From contig NZ_JAAMOX010000003.1 of NCBI RefSeq assembly GCF_011758565.1, positions 1 through 64,000 of the forward strand: 64,000 nucleotides of DNA, given 5' to 3'. Of this stretch, positions 53,637 through 62,398 are shown one piece after another. The notes under the pieces are model-generated. The model saw nothing but the letters and a program-made list of their open reading frames with translations, was not told where the DNA came from and searched no databases. The stretch comes from Lysinibacter cavernae. Its GTDB lineage: Bacteria > Actinomycetota > Actinomycetes > Actinomycetales > Microbacteriaceae. Numbering within the stretch: the stretch's first letter is position 1; every line of letters starts with the position of its first letter. A program made the translations under genes and the position numbers.

Positions 53637-56135
53637 ATGGGTCGTGGGCGACTGAGGGTGCTGTTGGGGGCCGCACCGGGCGTTGGCAAAACGTTCACGA
53701 TGCTCGAAGAAGGTCGGCGTCTCCGCGACGAGGGCAAGGATGTTGTGGTTGCGCTCGTCGAAACCCACGGCCGTGCGGCAACGGCCAGCATGGTTGAGGG
53801 CCTTGAGGTCATCCCTCGGCTCACGACAGACCACCGCGGCGTTGAGCTCACCGAATTGGATGTCACGGCCGTCCTCGACCGTAAACCTGACGTCGCCCTC
53901 GTTGACGAGCTTGCCCACAATAACGCGCCGGGTTCTGCCAACGAAAAACGCTGGCAGGACGTCGAGCTGCTGCTTGATGCTGGTATCAACGTCATGTCGA
54001 CCATCAATATCCAGCACATCGAGTCGCTGAACGATGTGGTGGAACAGATCACTGGTGCTCCTCAGCGCGAAACCGTGCCCGACGCGTTTCTGCGGGCCGC
54101 GGATCAAATCGAGGTTGTTGATCTCGCCCCACAATCGCTCAGAGACCGGCTCGCAGAAGGAAATGTGTACCCGGCTGCCCGCATCGATGCTGCCCTGTCG
54201 AATTTCTTCCGCCTCGGCAACCTCACCGCGCTTCGCGAGCTTGCCTTGCTCTGGCTTGCCGACGAGGTGGATAGCGCGCTCAAGGCCTACCGCGCTGAGC
54301 ATGGCATCCAGAACAAGTGGGAAGCCCGCGAGCGCGTCGTTGTTGCCCTCACCGGCGGTCCTGAGGGCGAAACGTTGCTCAGGCGCGGAGCAAGAATTGC
54401 GGCACGTTCCGCCGGCGGAGAGCTACTCGCTGTTCACGTCGCCAATCAGGATGGGTTGCGCAAGCCACACCCTGGGGCCCTCGCCGAGCAGCGCGCGCTC
54501 GTTGAGAAACTGGGTGGCAGCTATCACCAAGTAGTTGGGGACGACGTGCCGCAGGCGCTTGTTGAGTTTGCTCGCGCATCCAACGCCACGCAACTTGTCA
54601 TTGGCGTCAGCCGAAGGAGCCGTCCGCTTGCCGCGCTCACCGGCCCTGGAATCGGCACAACCGTCACGCGCGCCTCAGGCGATATCGACGTTCATATCGT
54701 CAACCACGCGGCGGCTGGCGGTCACTTCGCACTCCCCCGACTTGTTGGCGCGCTCACGTGGCGCCGACGGATCTTTGGCTTTGCGCTTGCGATCATTGGC
54801 GGCCCAATTGTGACCTGGCTCCTCGTGCATTTTCACACCGAGGAGTCCATCACGAGTGATGTGCTCACCTACCAGCTCCTCGTTGTTGTGGTCGCGCTGG
54901 TTGGCGGGATTTGGCCCGCGCTCTTCGCCGCACTATTGTCAGGCATCACACTCGATTTCTTCATCATCGAGCCGATGCATACTATCTCGATTGACCAGCC
55001 GCTGCACCTCTTCGCGCTCGCCCTCTACATGCTCAACGCCGTGCTCGTGAGCTACGTCGTTGACCAGGCTGCAAGACGATCACGCATTGCGGTCAGGGCT
55101 GCGGCGGAATCTGAGCTGCTCGCCACGGTCGCTGGCAGCGTGCTCCGAGGCCAGGATGCCCTCCAGGCCCTTGTGAATCGCACACGCGAGGCCTTCTCTC
55201 TGACGGGTGTGCGCCTACTCAGCAACGGGCAGGTACTCAACGAAGACGGCGACTGTTCGCGGGCAGAGACTCGCAGCACCCTACCGGTTGGCACCCGCGC
55301 AACACTCGAACTCTACGGTCAAGACCTTGAGGCATCTGAGCGCCGCCTGCTTGCGGTGATTACCACGCAGATTGATGCTGCGCTCGAGCACAGCGATCTC
55401 GCCGAGACAGCCGAGGCCGTTGGCCCGCTCACCGAGAACGACCGGATGCGCAGTGCCCTCCTTGCCGCGGTTGGCCACGACCTTCGCCGCCCACTCACGG
55501 CCGCAACGGCCGCGGTGAGCGGGCTTCGGTCAACAGACATCGAGTGGTCGGAGGCCGACAGAAACGAGCTACTCGCTACGGCAGAGGAGAGCCTCGAATC
55601 GCTCTCGGAGCTCGTGACAAACTTGCTCGATGTCAGCCGGGTGCAGGCCGGCGTGCTCGCCGTCTCGCTCACCCCGATCGATGTTGAAGACGTCGTGCTT
55701 CCGGCACTCGACGAGCTCGGCCTCGGGCCAAACGAAGTAGAACTCAGCCTGTCACCAGAGCTCGCCCAGGTTGTTGCGGATGCCGGCCTGCTGCAGCGGG
55801 TCATCGTCAATCTCCTGTCCAACGCCATGCGATACACGCCGGGTGGCAGACCGGTTCGACTTTCGGCAAGCGAGTTTGCCGGCAACGTTGAGATTCGGGT
55901 GGCGGATCACGGTCCTGGCATCCCTGAAGATCGCCGCGACGACGTCTTTATTCCGTTCCAACGCCTTGGCGATACCGATAACCTCACTGGCCTTGGGCTT
56001 GGGCTCGCCCTCTCAAAGGGCTTTACCGAGGGAATGGGCGGCACGCTTCACGCCGATGACACCCCTGGGGGTGGCCTCACGATGGTTGTGACCCTTCCCT
56101 CAACAGCGCCGCATTCCCCGGAGGAACCAGCATGA
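53637..56135 (+). CDS. kdpD: osmosensitive K+ channel sensor histidine kinase
   Basis: 832 residues. The N-terminal KdpD domain has Walker A LLGAAPGVGKTF (11-19) and VALVDELAHNNAPGSANEKRWQDVE; then a Usp-like domain (about 250-365), four helices of DUF4118 (LVHFHTEESITSDVLTYQLLVVVVALVGGIW), a GAF-like linker, HisKA with VGHDLRRPLTAAT (H614) and an HATPase with N, G1 and G2 boxes. It senses K+ limitation and phosphorylates KdpE. It overlaps kdpE by 4 bp. Confidence 0.94.
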   Translation: MGRGRLRVLLGAAPGVGKTFTMLEEGRRLRDEGKDVVVALVETHGRAATASMVEGLEVIPRLTTDHRGVELTELDVTAVLDRKPDVALVDELAHNNAPGSANEKRWQDVELLLDAGINVMSTINIQHIESLNDVVEQITGAPQRETVPDAFLRAADQIEVVDLAPQSLRDRLAEGNVYPAARIDAALSNFFRLGNLTALRELALLWLADEVDSALKAYRAEHGIQNKWEARERVVVALTGGPEGETLLRRGARIAARSAGGELLAVHVANQDGLRKPHPGALAEQRALVEKLGGSYHQVVGDDVPQALVEFARASNATQLVIGVSRRSRPLAALTGPGIGTTVTRASGDIDVHIVNHAAAGGHFALPRLVGALTWRRRIFGFALAIIGGPIVTWLLVHFHTEESITSDVLTYQLLVVVVALVGGIWPALFAALLSGITLDFFIIEPMHTISIDQPLHLFALALYMLNAVLVSYVVDQAARRSRIAVRAAAESELLATVAGSVLRGQDALQALVNRTREAFSLTGVRLLSNGQVLNEDGDCSRAETRSTLPVGTRATLELYGQDLEASERRLLAVITTQIDAALEHSDLAETAEAVGPLTENDRMRSALLAAVGHDLRRPLTAATAAVSGLRSTDIEWSEADRNELLATAEESLESLSELVTNLLDVSRVQAGVLAVSLTPIDVEDVVLPALDELGLGPNEVELSLSPELAQVVADAGLLQRVIVNLLSNAMRYTPGGRPVRLSASEFAGNVEIRVADHGPGIPEDRRDDVFIPFQRLGDTDNLTGLGLGLALSKGFTEGMGGTLHADDTPGGGLTMVVTLPSTAPHSPEEPA

Positions 56136-56815
56136 AGATTCTGATTGCAGACGACGACCCCCAAATCCTTCGCGCGCTTCGGGTCACTCTCGGCGCCCGT
56201 GGTTATACGATCATTACGGCCGCCGATGGTGCGGAGGCGCTTAACAAGACCATCGAGCACCACCCTGACCTCGTGATGCTCGACCTCGGTATGCCAAACG
56301 TCGATGGGCTCGACGTCATCGCAGGGCTCAGAGGCTGGACCCAGATCCCGATACTCGTGGTGTCGGGCCGCACCGGCGCGGCCGATAAGGTTGAGGCGCT
56401 CGATGCCGGCGCGGACGACTACGTCACAAAGCCGTTCTCGATTGATGAGCTGCTGGCCCGCATCCGTGCTCTGACCCGCAGGCAGGTCGTTGCCGAGGAC
56501 GCCCCCTCAATCGTGTTTGGCGAGGTGACGGTCGATCTCGCGGCAAAACAGATCACCCGACTTGTGGATGGCGTAGCCACTCCCGTTCGCCTCACCCCAA
56601 CCGAGTGGCTCATTTTTGAGGTGCTGTTGCGAAACCCTGGGAAACTCGTGCCGCGAGAAACGCTGCTCGCAGAGGTCTGGGGACCGACGCACACGGGCGA
56701 TAGCGGCTACATCCGCCTCTACCTGGCCCAACTCCGTAAAAAGCTTGAGCCGGAACCCTCTAGGCCACGCTACCTACTCACTGAGGCTGGAATGGGGTAC
56801 CGTTTCGTGCCATAG
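56132..56815 (+). CDS. kdpE: KDP operon response regulator
   Basis: 227 residues: receiver domain with the acidic pocket (ADDDPQ), phosphoacceptor D51 in LVMLDLGMPNVDG and conserved lysine in DYVTKPFS, then an OmpR/PhoB winged helix (LTPTEWLIFEVLLRNPGKLVPRETLLAEVWG...YIRLYLAQLRKKLE). It activates the kdp operon, probably through the phased repeats at 48805-48843 (inference). Start overlaps kdpD. Confidence 0.94.
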   Translation: MKILIADDDPQILRALRVTLGARGYTIITAADGAEALNKTIEHHPDLVMLDLGMPNVDGLDVIAGLRGWTQIPILVVSGRTGAADKVEALDAGADDYVTKPFSIDELLARIRALTRRQVVAEDAPSIVFGEVTVDLAAKQITRLVDGVATPVRLTPTEWLIFEVLLRNPGKLVPRETLLAEVWGPTHTGDSGYIRLYLAQLRKKLEPEPSRPRYLLTEAGMGYRFVP

Positions 56816-56965
56816 CGCGGCCGTTTACCGCCTCCGCACACGCGCCGGAACGCTCGCAACACGCAGGTCGATCCCGCAGGTTGCGCCTGTCAAGGGGTAG
56901 TCGCCCGAACCGCAACGTCATAGGATACAAACGGGCGTCCTACCCCGCCCACAGGGGGCTAACTC

Positions 56966-58441
56966 ATGGCGGACTCGACCGCATCCAATGCCGCATCTCG
57001 CGTCTACGATCTCGTTGTTATTGGGGCGGGGCCTGTCGGTGAAAATGTTGCTGATCGCGCCGTCCAAGCAGGACTCACCGCTGTCATCGTTGAGAGCGAA
57101 CTTGTTGGCGGTGAATGTTCATACTGGGCCTGCATGCCAACCAAAGCGCTCCTTCGCACCGGGGCGGCCTGGCGAGCAGCAGACGCCCTCGGTGTTGCTG
57201 GAACAATCGACGCAAATGCCGTGCTCAAGCGGCGTGATTCGTTCGCAAGCGACTGGCACGATGACGGTCAGGTCGGCTGGTTAGAATCCGCCAGCATCCA
57301 CCTGATCAGGGGTCACGGACGCCTCGACGGCGAGAAGCGCGTCGTCGTGAGCAAAACCGATGGCACTCAAGAACAGGTTGAGGCGCGGCATGCGGTTGCG
57401 ATCTGCACGGGGAGCGCCGCGAATCTTCCCGACGTCGAGGGCCTGGCAGCCGCCCGCCCGTGGAGCAGCAGGGAGGCAGCAAGCGCCCACCACGTACCAA
57501 AACGATTGCTCGTGATTGGCGGAGGCGTAGTTGCCGCTGAGATGGCCACCGCTTACGCGTCCCTCGGCTCGGCCGTCACGCTTCGTTCACGCAGCGCGCT
57601 GCTTGGCGGTCGAGAGGCATTTGCTGGCGAGCTCGTTGCTCAGGGCCTTCGTGACCTTGGTGTGGATGTTGGAGTCGGCGCTTCTCCCGTCTCTGTTTCC
57701 CGCGAAACCGAGCAACCCAATGATCTCAGGCCAGCAGGTCCAGTGACCGTCACCTTTGACGACGGCACAAGTGTTGTGGCCGATGAACTTCTTGTGGCGA
57801 CCGGTCGATCCCCTCGCACGACGGATCTTGGCCTTGAAACGGTCCACCTGAGCGCTGGCGATTGGCTGCCCGTCGACGATACCTTGCTTGTTGAAGGGGT
57901 AAGCGGTCAGTGGCTATACGCGGTTGGCGATGTGAACCACCGCGCCCTCCTGACCCACCAGGGAAAGTATCAGGCCCGAGCCGCTGGCGATGTCGTCGCA
58001 GCTCGGGCGCTTGGCCGGCCAGTGGATGACGCGCCGTGGGGCGCTCACGTGGCCACCGCTGATCACGCGGCGGTTCCTCAGGTCGTGTTCACCTCACCGG
58101 AGGTTGCCTCGGTCGGCCTCACCGCTGAGGAGGCGGAACACGCGGCTTCGGATGCGCAGCACATCCGCGCGCTCGATTACGAGCTTGGCCACGTCGCCGG
58201 GGCCAGCCTGCAGGCAGACGGTTATGCCGGCCATGCCCGCTTTGTGGTTGATGTGCAGCGCGGGGTCATCGTTGGCGCAACGTTTGTTGGGCCTGAGGTT
58301 GCCGAGCTGCTGCATGCGGCAACCGTTGCCGTTGTTGGCGAGGTTCCCATCAAGCGGCTGTGGCACGCGGTACCAAGCTACCCAACCGTGAGCGAGATCT
58401 GGCTTCGTCTGCTTGAGGAACTCGGCCGAGACTCGGCCTAG
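56966..58441 (+). CDS. pyridine nucleotide-disulfide oxidoreductase (mercuric reductase/lipoamide dehydrogenase-like)
   Basis: 491 residues. FAD-binding GAGPVG (20-25), the redox pair GGECSYWACMPTK (C51, C56), NAD-binding GGGVVAAEMA, LYAVGDVNHRALLTHQGKYQARAAGD and a C-terminal active-site HAVPSYPTVSEIW. There is no N-terminal heavy-metal domain and no terminal Cys pair, so mercury reduction is unlikely; a general disulfide reductase or dihydrolipoamide dehydrogenase-like enzyme is the safer call. No metabolic partner is adjacent. Confidence 0.85.
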   Translation: MADSTASNAASRVYDLVVIGAGPVGENVADRAVQAGLTAVIVESELVGGECSYWACMPTKALLRTGAAWRAADALGVAGTIDANAVLKRRDSFASDWHDDGQVGWLESASIHLIRGHGRLDGEKRVVVSKTDGTQEQVEARHAVAICTGSAANLPDVEGLAAARPWSSREAASAHHVPKRLLVIGGGVVAAEMATAYASLGSAVTLRSRSALLGGREAFAGELVAQGLRDLGVDVGVGASPVSVSRETEQPNDLRPAGPVTVTFDDGTSVVADELLVATGRSPRTTDLGLETVHLSAGDWLPVDDTLLVEGVSGQWLYAVGDVNHRALLTHQGKYQARAAGDVVAARALGRPVDDAPWGAHVATADHAAVPQVVFTSPEVASVGLTAEEAEHAASDAQHIRALDYELGHVAGASLQADGYAGHARFVVDVQRGVIVGATFVGPEVAELLHAATVAVVGEVPIKRLWHAVPSYPTVSEIWLRLLEELGRDSA

Positions 58442-58488
58442 CCCCTTGGTTTGAGGTTTTGTTTTTCGCCAGTGTCAGTAGTTCAGGT

Positions 58489-58494
58489 TAGGTT
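58489..58494 (+). promoter_or_regulatory. -10 box of leaderless DHFR-like gene
   Basis: TAGGTT, 6 nt before the ATG at 58501; decides this start over the ATG at 58495. Confidence 0.45.
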
Positions 58495-58500
58495 ATGCCC

Positions 58501-59130
58501 ATGAGTACCCAGTTTTACACCGCGACCAGCATCGATGGCTATATCGCCGATTCGAATAACTCACTCGATTGGCTCTTAGCCCTCGACAACGCGCCAGGCA
58601 TGGAGGGCGAGTACCCACGATTCATCTCGCAGGTTGGTGCCGTTGCCATGGGTTCAACCACCTACGAATGGATGCTCGAACACCACATCAACGCCGACCC
58701 CGCAGAACCGGCCGACTGGCCATACGAGCAGCCAACGTGGGTCTTCACGTCGCGTCCGCTTCCAGTCGTCGAGGGCGCCAATATTCGGTTCGTGCGCGGT
58801 GCCGTCGAGCCGGTGCACGCCGAGATGCTTGCCGCCGCAGGCGGGGCTAACGTGTGGATCGTTGGCGGTGGCGACCTGGCTGGGCAGTTTTATGATGCTG
58901 GCCTACTCAACGAGCTCATTCTCAGCGTGGCCTCCGTCACGCTTGGCGGCGGGGCTCCCCTCCTTCCTCGCGCCATCACCGGCCGCAGCCTTGCGCTCAC
59001 CAGCGCTACGCAGTTTGGGGAGTCGTTCGCCGTGCTCACCTACCAGGTGCGCTACGAAGACCAGGTTCGCCCTGCGGCATCCGGCGGGCTCACCCCATCA
59101 ACCTTCGATCAACCCCGCGACTGGGCGTAG
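58501..59130 (+). CDS. dihydrofolate reductase family (RibD C-terminal domain) protein
   Basis: 209 residues. STQFYTATSIDGYIADSNNSLDWLL, FISQVGAVAMGSTTYEWML, WVFTSRPLP, VWIVGGGDLAGQFYDAGLLNELILSVASVTLGGGAPLLP follow the RibD_C/YwjB DHFR-like fold and its NADPH-binding GGG. The substrate is unknown. ATG 58501 is preferred over 58495 because it lies 6 nt after TAGGTT. The topoisomerase gene begins 6 nt after its stop. Confidence 0.87.
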   Translation: MSTQFYTATSIDGYIADSNNSLDWLLALDNAPGMEGEYPRFISQVGAVAMGSTTYEWMLEHHINADPAEPADWPYEQPTWVFTSRPLPVVEGANIRFVRGAVEPVHAEMLAAAGGANVWIVGGGDLAGQFYDAGLLNELILSVASVTLGGGAPLLPRAITGRSLALTSATQFGESFAVLTYQVRYEDQVRPAASGGLTPSTFDQPRDWA

Positions 59131-59136
59131 GCCCCA

Positions 59137-60117
59137 GTGCGACTTCGCCGCAGCCTCGTCACCGGTAAGGGGTTGCGGCGCCGTCGGTCAGGCAGGGGAT
59201 TCAGCTACTACGACTCCGATTCCGAACGTGTGAGCGATCTGCGAACCAGAGAGCGCATCCAGCGGCTCGCGATCCCGCCAGCCTGGAGCGACGTCTGGAT
59301 CTCGCCGTATCCAAACGGCCATATTCAGGCCTGCGGAACCGACGATGCCGGGCGACGCCAGTATCTTTACCACGCAGCATGGACTGCGCACAGCGACCGA
59401 GTAAAGTTCGACCGCATCCTCGACCTTGCCGACTCGCTCAGCCCCGCCCGCAGGGCCGTCACGATAGCCCTCCGCACGCAGGAGCCGACAGAGGAACGCG
59501 CCCTCGCGGCAGCCTTCAGGCTGTTAGATCTTGGCTCGCTCCGGGTTGGCAGTGAACGCTACGCCGATGCCAACAACAGCCACGGCCTCGCCACGCTCTT
59601 GTGCTCGCACGCAACGGTTCACGCCCAACCGGCACCATCAGTCGAGCTGAATTTTCCCGCCAAAAGCGGCCAATCGTGGCAGTCAACGATCGTCGACACC
59701 GACCTCGCCAAGGTTGTTGCACGGCTCAAACGGCGGGGGCCAGCCGAGCGGCTCCTCGCCTTCTACGACAATGGACAGTGGCATGCCCTGAGTCCGCAAC
59801 GAATCAACGACTATGTTCGAGAACGCACGGGCGGCGAGTTCACCGCCAAAGACTTTCGCACACTCCGCGGTACGACCGTAGCCGCAGTAAGCCTCGCAAA
59901 CGCGCCGCCACCAACCTCGCAGCGCGACAGCAAGCGGGCCATCACCGAGGCCATCCGCGAGGTCGCAGAGGTCCTTGGAAATACTCCAGCAGTCGCGCGA
60001 TCAAGCTACGTCGATCCCAGAGTCATCGACCAATACCACCTTGGGGTGACGCTCGGTGCTGGCTCCCGTGACACACCAGAACGGCGGCTTCGGGCGCTTG
60101 TGCAGCCACAACCATAA
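59137..60117 (+). CDS. DNA topoisomerase IB (poxvirus/bacterial type)
   Basis: 326 residues. The N-terminal GFSYYDSDSERVSDLRTRERIQRLAIPPAWSDVWISPYPNGHIQACGTDDAGRRQYLYHAAW block is diagnostic. Catalytic residues include Arg in LRVGSERYA, Arg in KDFRTLRGT and the DNA-linking Tyr in SSYVDPRVIDQY. It relaxes supercoils of both signs via a 3'-phosphotyrosine. It starts at GTG 59137, 6 nt after the reductase gene, so the two are likely co-transcribed. Confidence 0.9.
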   Translation: MRLRRSLVTGKGLRRRRSGRGFSYYDSDSERVSDLRTRERIQRLAIPPAWSDVWISPYPNGHIQACGTDDAGRRQYLYHAAWTAHSDRVKFDRILDLADSLSPARRAVTIALRTQEPTEERALAAAFRLLDLGSLRVGSERYADANNSHGLATLLCSHATVHAQPAPSVELNFPAKSGQSWQSTIVDTDLAKVVARLKRRGPAERLLAFYDNGQWHALSPQRINDYVRERTGGEFTAKDFRTLRGTTVAAVSLANAPPPTSQRDSKRAITEAIREVAEVLGNTPAVARSSYVDPRVIDQYHLGVTLGAGSRDTPERRLRALVQPQP

Positions 60118-60133
60118 TCCAACCGACGCTGCT

Positions 60134-60171
60134 GTCAACCCCTGACATTCACGAGCAGAGGACGCTAGATT
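60134..60171 (+). promoter_or_regulatory. GTCAACCCC-type promoter of DUF5709 gene
   Basis: GTCAACCCC (60134-60142) directly abuts TGACAT (60143-60148); a 17-nt spacer leads to TAGATT (60166-60171). One of four promoters sharing this layout in the 60-63 kb cluster. Confidence 0.55.
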
Positions 60172-60200
60172 GAGCACGTAGACAACATAAGGAGGCAGCT

Positions 60201-60665
60201 ATGAACGCCCAGAATAGCCGGTTCGACGGCATTGAAGACTACGACCTCGACCTTGAAGCAGCCCTCGAAGTCGATCGCACGGAAGAGCTCCAGGACAATC
60301 TTGATATTGAGATTGAGGATGAATCCCAGGCGATTCGAGGTGCTGAGTCGCTTGAGGGCTTCGAGATTGTTGATGGATTTGGCGACAACGATAATCCTGA
60401 TGACGACAACAACGCTGGCATCGAGACCGGCGAAAGCGATTCAACCGCTGATGACGACGAGAGTTGGGATCAGCAACGCGACCCAAACGCAGACTTTGAC
60501 GAGCCCATCAATATTGAACGCGACGAGCAGACAACCGTGACCGATGGCCGTCATGTGCTCGACGAGTTTGGCGAAGATGTCGCCTCCTCACCGGCCCAGC
60601 AGGCAGAAGTGCTCGATGGCAGGGTTGACCCCGAGTCACCGGTTCGGCTCGGCAAGTCAGACTAA
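60201..60665 (+). CDS. DUF5709 family protein
   Basis: 154 residues, very acidic and probably disordered, with IEDYDLDLEAALEVDRTEELQDN, SLEGFEIVDGFGDND and the conserved end DGRHVLDEFGEDVASSPAQQAEVLDGRVDPESPVRLG. This fits DUF5709, an actinobacterial family of unknown function often linked to stress regulons. A strong AAGGAGG lies 5 nt before the ATG. The promoter is of the GTCAACCCC class shared with neighbouring small genes. Confidence 0.8.
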   Translation: MNAQNSRFDGIEDYDLDLEAALEVDRTEELQDNLDIEIEDESQAIRGAESLEGFEIVDGFGDNDNPDDDNNAGIETGESDSTADDDESWDQQRDPNADFDEPINIERDEQTTVTDGRHVLDEFGEDVASSPAQQAEVLDGRVDPESPVRLGKSD

Positions 60666-60681
60666 CCCACATTCGTGACCA

Positions 60682-60720
60682 AGCCGGTGTGCCAACGGCG
60701 TGACGCTGAGCACACCGGCT
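60682..60720 (+). terminator. hairpin terminator between convergent genes
   Basis: AGCCGGTGTGC and GCACACCGGCT pair perfectly (11 bp) around a 17-nt loop, 16 bp after the DUF5709 stop. Confidence 0.75.
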
Positions 60721-60743
60721 GTCATATTGCGACGTTGCGGCAC

Positions 60744-61346
60744 CTAGCTCCTGAAAATCTGAAGCGAGAACGCCGCCGTTTCGTCAAGATTCTGCCACTC
60801 GCCACTCCCGATGATGAGCGCCGCGGCTATCGCAATCAGCCACATCAGCCCAAGCAAAATTGCAAGGACCACCAACCGCACGCGGAGACCGGTGACGGTC
60901 ATCCGAACGACCACCATGCCGATAAACAGCGCAATCACCAGGGCTATCCCGAGAACGGCGGGGCCGGGTTGCAGCTGACTCAGCCAGCCGAGCACCACGA
61001 TCGAGATAATGACGGCGAAGACACCCGCAATCAACCAACCATGGCCGCTTGAGGTTGTGACAGCCGGTTGCTTCCATTCCCGGGCGGGATCATCAATTGG
61101 CGCCGGTTCCTTGCGGCGCGGATCGTCGTCCTGAATGGGATCGTGTCTGACTTCTCCGTGTGGCGCTGAGGTCGACGGCACCGCGTGAGCTGGCGGGTAG
61201 GTCGCCCGTTTCGCGTCGGCGTCTCGTGCCCCTGCTGCGGACGGTCCTGATCTGGAATGGATGGTTTCCGCTGGCCCATGCCGGTCGCGATTCGGCTCGT
61301 TCTGAGTCGGCTCGTCGGGCGTTGAATTTCCGTTGATATTACTCAT
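60744..61346 (-). CDS. hypothetical membrane protein with hydrophilic N-terminus
   Basis: 200 residues from ATG 61346; an in-frame GTG at 61355 lies inside the AAAGGAGGTGG ribosome binding site and is rejected. Residues 1-95 are polar and proline-rich (STPDEPTQNEPNRDRHGPAETIHS). Three hydrophobic helices follow (WLIAGVFAVIISIVVLGWL; AVLGIALVIALFIGMVV; LVVLAILLGLMWLIAIAAALIIG). No family recognised. Expression appears driven by a GTCAACCCCC-type promoter whose start would give a leader of only about 17 nt. Confidence 0.78.
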   Translation of the reverse strand: MSNINGNSTPDEPTQNEPNRDRHGPAETIHSRSGPSAAGARDADAKRATYPPAHAVPSTSAPHGEVRHDPIQDDDPRRKEPAPIDDPAREWKQPAVTTSSGHGWLIAGVFAVIISIVVLGWLSQLQPGPAVLGIALVIALFIGMVVVRMTVTGLRVRLVVLAILLGLMWLIAIAAALIIGSGEWQNLDETAAFSLQIFRS

Positions 61347-61368
61347 GACAACCACCTCCTTTTGTTCA

Positions 61369-61408
61369 ACGCTACGACCGCTCCGCCGTGGCGTTCAAGG
61401 GGGTTGAC
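61369..61408 (-). promoter_or_regulatory. GTCAACCCCC-type promoter of 200-residue membrane protein
   Basis: On the minus strand GTCAACCCCC (61399-61408), then TTGAAC (61393-61398), an 18-nt spacer and TAGCGT (61369-61374). Confidence 0.55.
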
Positions 61409-61478
61409 TCTGGCTCAGGGCACGTGCAAATCCCTGATCGCTGTGCCCCACCCGCGGCGTTTCTGCGGTTAACCACGG

Positions 61479-61515
61479 CTGGGGCCGTCAACACACAATG
61501 TATTGACGACCCCAG
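61479..61515 (-). terminator. hairpin terminator of DUF7882-type gene
   Basis: CTGGGGCCGTCAA (61479-61491) pairs with TTGACGACCCCAG (61503-61515) with one mismatch, 19 bp after the minus-strand stop. Confidence 0.65.
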
Positions 61516-61533
61516 CAGGGCAAGACCGTGACG

Positions 61534-61893
61534 CTACGAGTTATCGTCCGCGAGCATAGACTCACGTCGCGCTTCCGCTGCTTTGATTCGTGCCTCGATG
61601 TCAGACTCGGGAAAGAGCTGGAGGCCGCTTGGCGTGTTCGACGCATCGGCGAGCACCTCTATCCATAGGCGGTTCAGCTCGGGTGCCCGGCTCCCCGCAA
61701 AGCGGAACTGCAACGGGATGTTTGGGGCAAGCCACAAGGAGACGCGGCCTGAGCCTGCATCTGGCTCGTTTGTCCAGTTAAGGAAGAAACACTCTTGGCG
61801 GCGAAGCTTAGCCGCGATAACCACCTTGAGGTGAGCGAGGGCTCTGTCTTCGATCTCGTATTCGGTGCTTGATCCATAAATCAGATATCCCAT
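61534..61893 (-). CDS. DUF7882-type small conserved protein
   Basis: 119 residues from ATG 61893, giving MGYLIYGSSTEYEIEDRALAHLKVVIAAKLRRQECFFLNWTNEPDAGSGRVSLWLAPNIPLQFRFAGSRAPELNRLWIEVLADASNTPSGLQLFPE. MGxLIYG, DRxLAHLxVVI, FFxxW and PELNRxWxEVL recur in a Microbacteriaceae-specific family that is sometimes mislabelled ATP-dependent DNA ligase; there is no ligase motif. Upstream in-frame ATGs exist but lack family support. Function unknown; a minus-strand TTGACT...GACAAT promoter overlaps the divergent DUF7218-like promoter. Confidence 0.78.
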   Translation of the reverse strand: MGYLIYGSSTEYEIEDRALAHLKVVIAAKLRRQECFFLNWTNEPDAGSGRVSLWLAPNIPLQFRFAGSRAPELNRLWIEVLADASNTPSGLQLFPESDIEARIKAAEARRESMLADDNS

Positions 61894-61966
61894 AGCTCTC
61901 ATCATGTCGTTCTCGGCACCCGGTCGCAACAGCCTGCGGGGCAACCATTGGCAGGCCGAAGGTTGC

Positions 61967-61995
61967 ATTGTCGATAGGTGATTGCAGAGAGTCAA
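61967..61995 (-). promoter_or_regulatory. promoter of DUF7882-type gene
   Basis: On the minus strand TTGACT (61990-61995), 17-nt spacer, GACAAT (61967-61972). The -35 is the reverse complement of the GTCAA core used by the divergent gene. Confidence 0.5.
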
Positions 61996-62029
61996 GCCCC
62001 TTGTCCCGAGCCGACCTGGACCGTAGCGT
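61991..62029 (+). promoter_or_regulatory. GTCAAGCCCC-type promoter of Rho-N/SAP-like gene
   Basis: GTCAAGCCCC (61991-62000), TTGTCC (62001-62006), 17-nt spacer, TAGCGT (62024-62029). Confidence 0.55.
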
Positions 62030-62079
62030 GAGGACTTGGCAACTCTTCATCTGCCTCACGCGACTATAAGGAGCCGCTT

Positions 62080-62319
62080 ATGCCGAAGAACAGCACCCCG
62101 CAAATAAAAGATCCAGAGCTGTACGAGACGCTTCGGGGCGACGGAGCCTCTGCCGAGAAAGCCGCACGAATCTCAAACGCCGCCGCAAACCAAGGGCGGG
62201 CGTCGATTGGGAGAAAGGGCGGCAAAGCCGGCTCGTACGACGATTGGACGATTATTGACCTCAAGAAGCGTGCCAAAGAATTGGGTCTCACCAACTATTC
62301 GGCAAAGAAGAAGGCCTAA
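62080..62319 (+). CDS. DUF7218/Rho-N (SAP-like) small basic protein, C-terminus cut by in-frame TAA
   Basis: 79 residues: ELYETLRGDGASAEKAARISNAAANQGRASIGRKGGKAGSYDDWTIIDLKKRAKELGLTNYSAKKKA. This is the family with a KAARISNAAA helix, RKGGKAGSYDDW linker and a Rho-N/SAP-type helix-extended-helix that may bind nucleic acid. The stop TAA (62317-62319) falls where the family usually has Glu: reading through gives LVSMLRNH then TAG at 62344, exactly the conserved tail. AAGGAG precedes the ATG. So this allele is probably truncated by nine residues. Confidence 0.8.
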   Translation: MPKNSTPQIKDPELYETLRGDGASAEKAARISNAAANQGRASIGRKGGKAGSYDDWTIIDLKKRAKELGLTNYSAKKKA

Positions 62320-62398
62320 CTCGTCTCGATGCTGCGCAATCATTAGCGCTTCTCGACCTGAGTCCGGCCTGACCGCTCAGTGGCGGCTTCTTACGTCA

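Noticed and set aside
58483-58501. Possible second iron box before the DHFR-like gene (AGGTTAGG half-site)
   Set aside because: Only about 13 of 19 positions match and the right half-site is lost; the TAGGTT is better explained as the -10 box.
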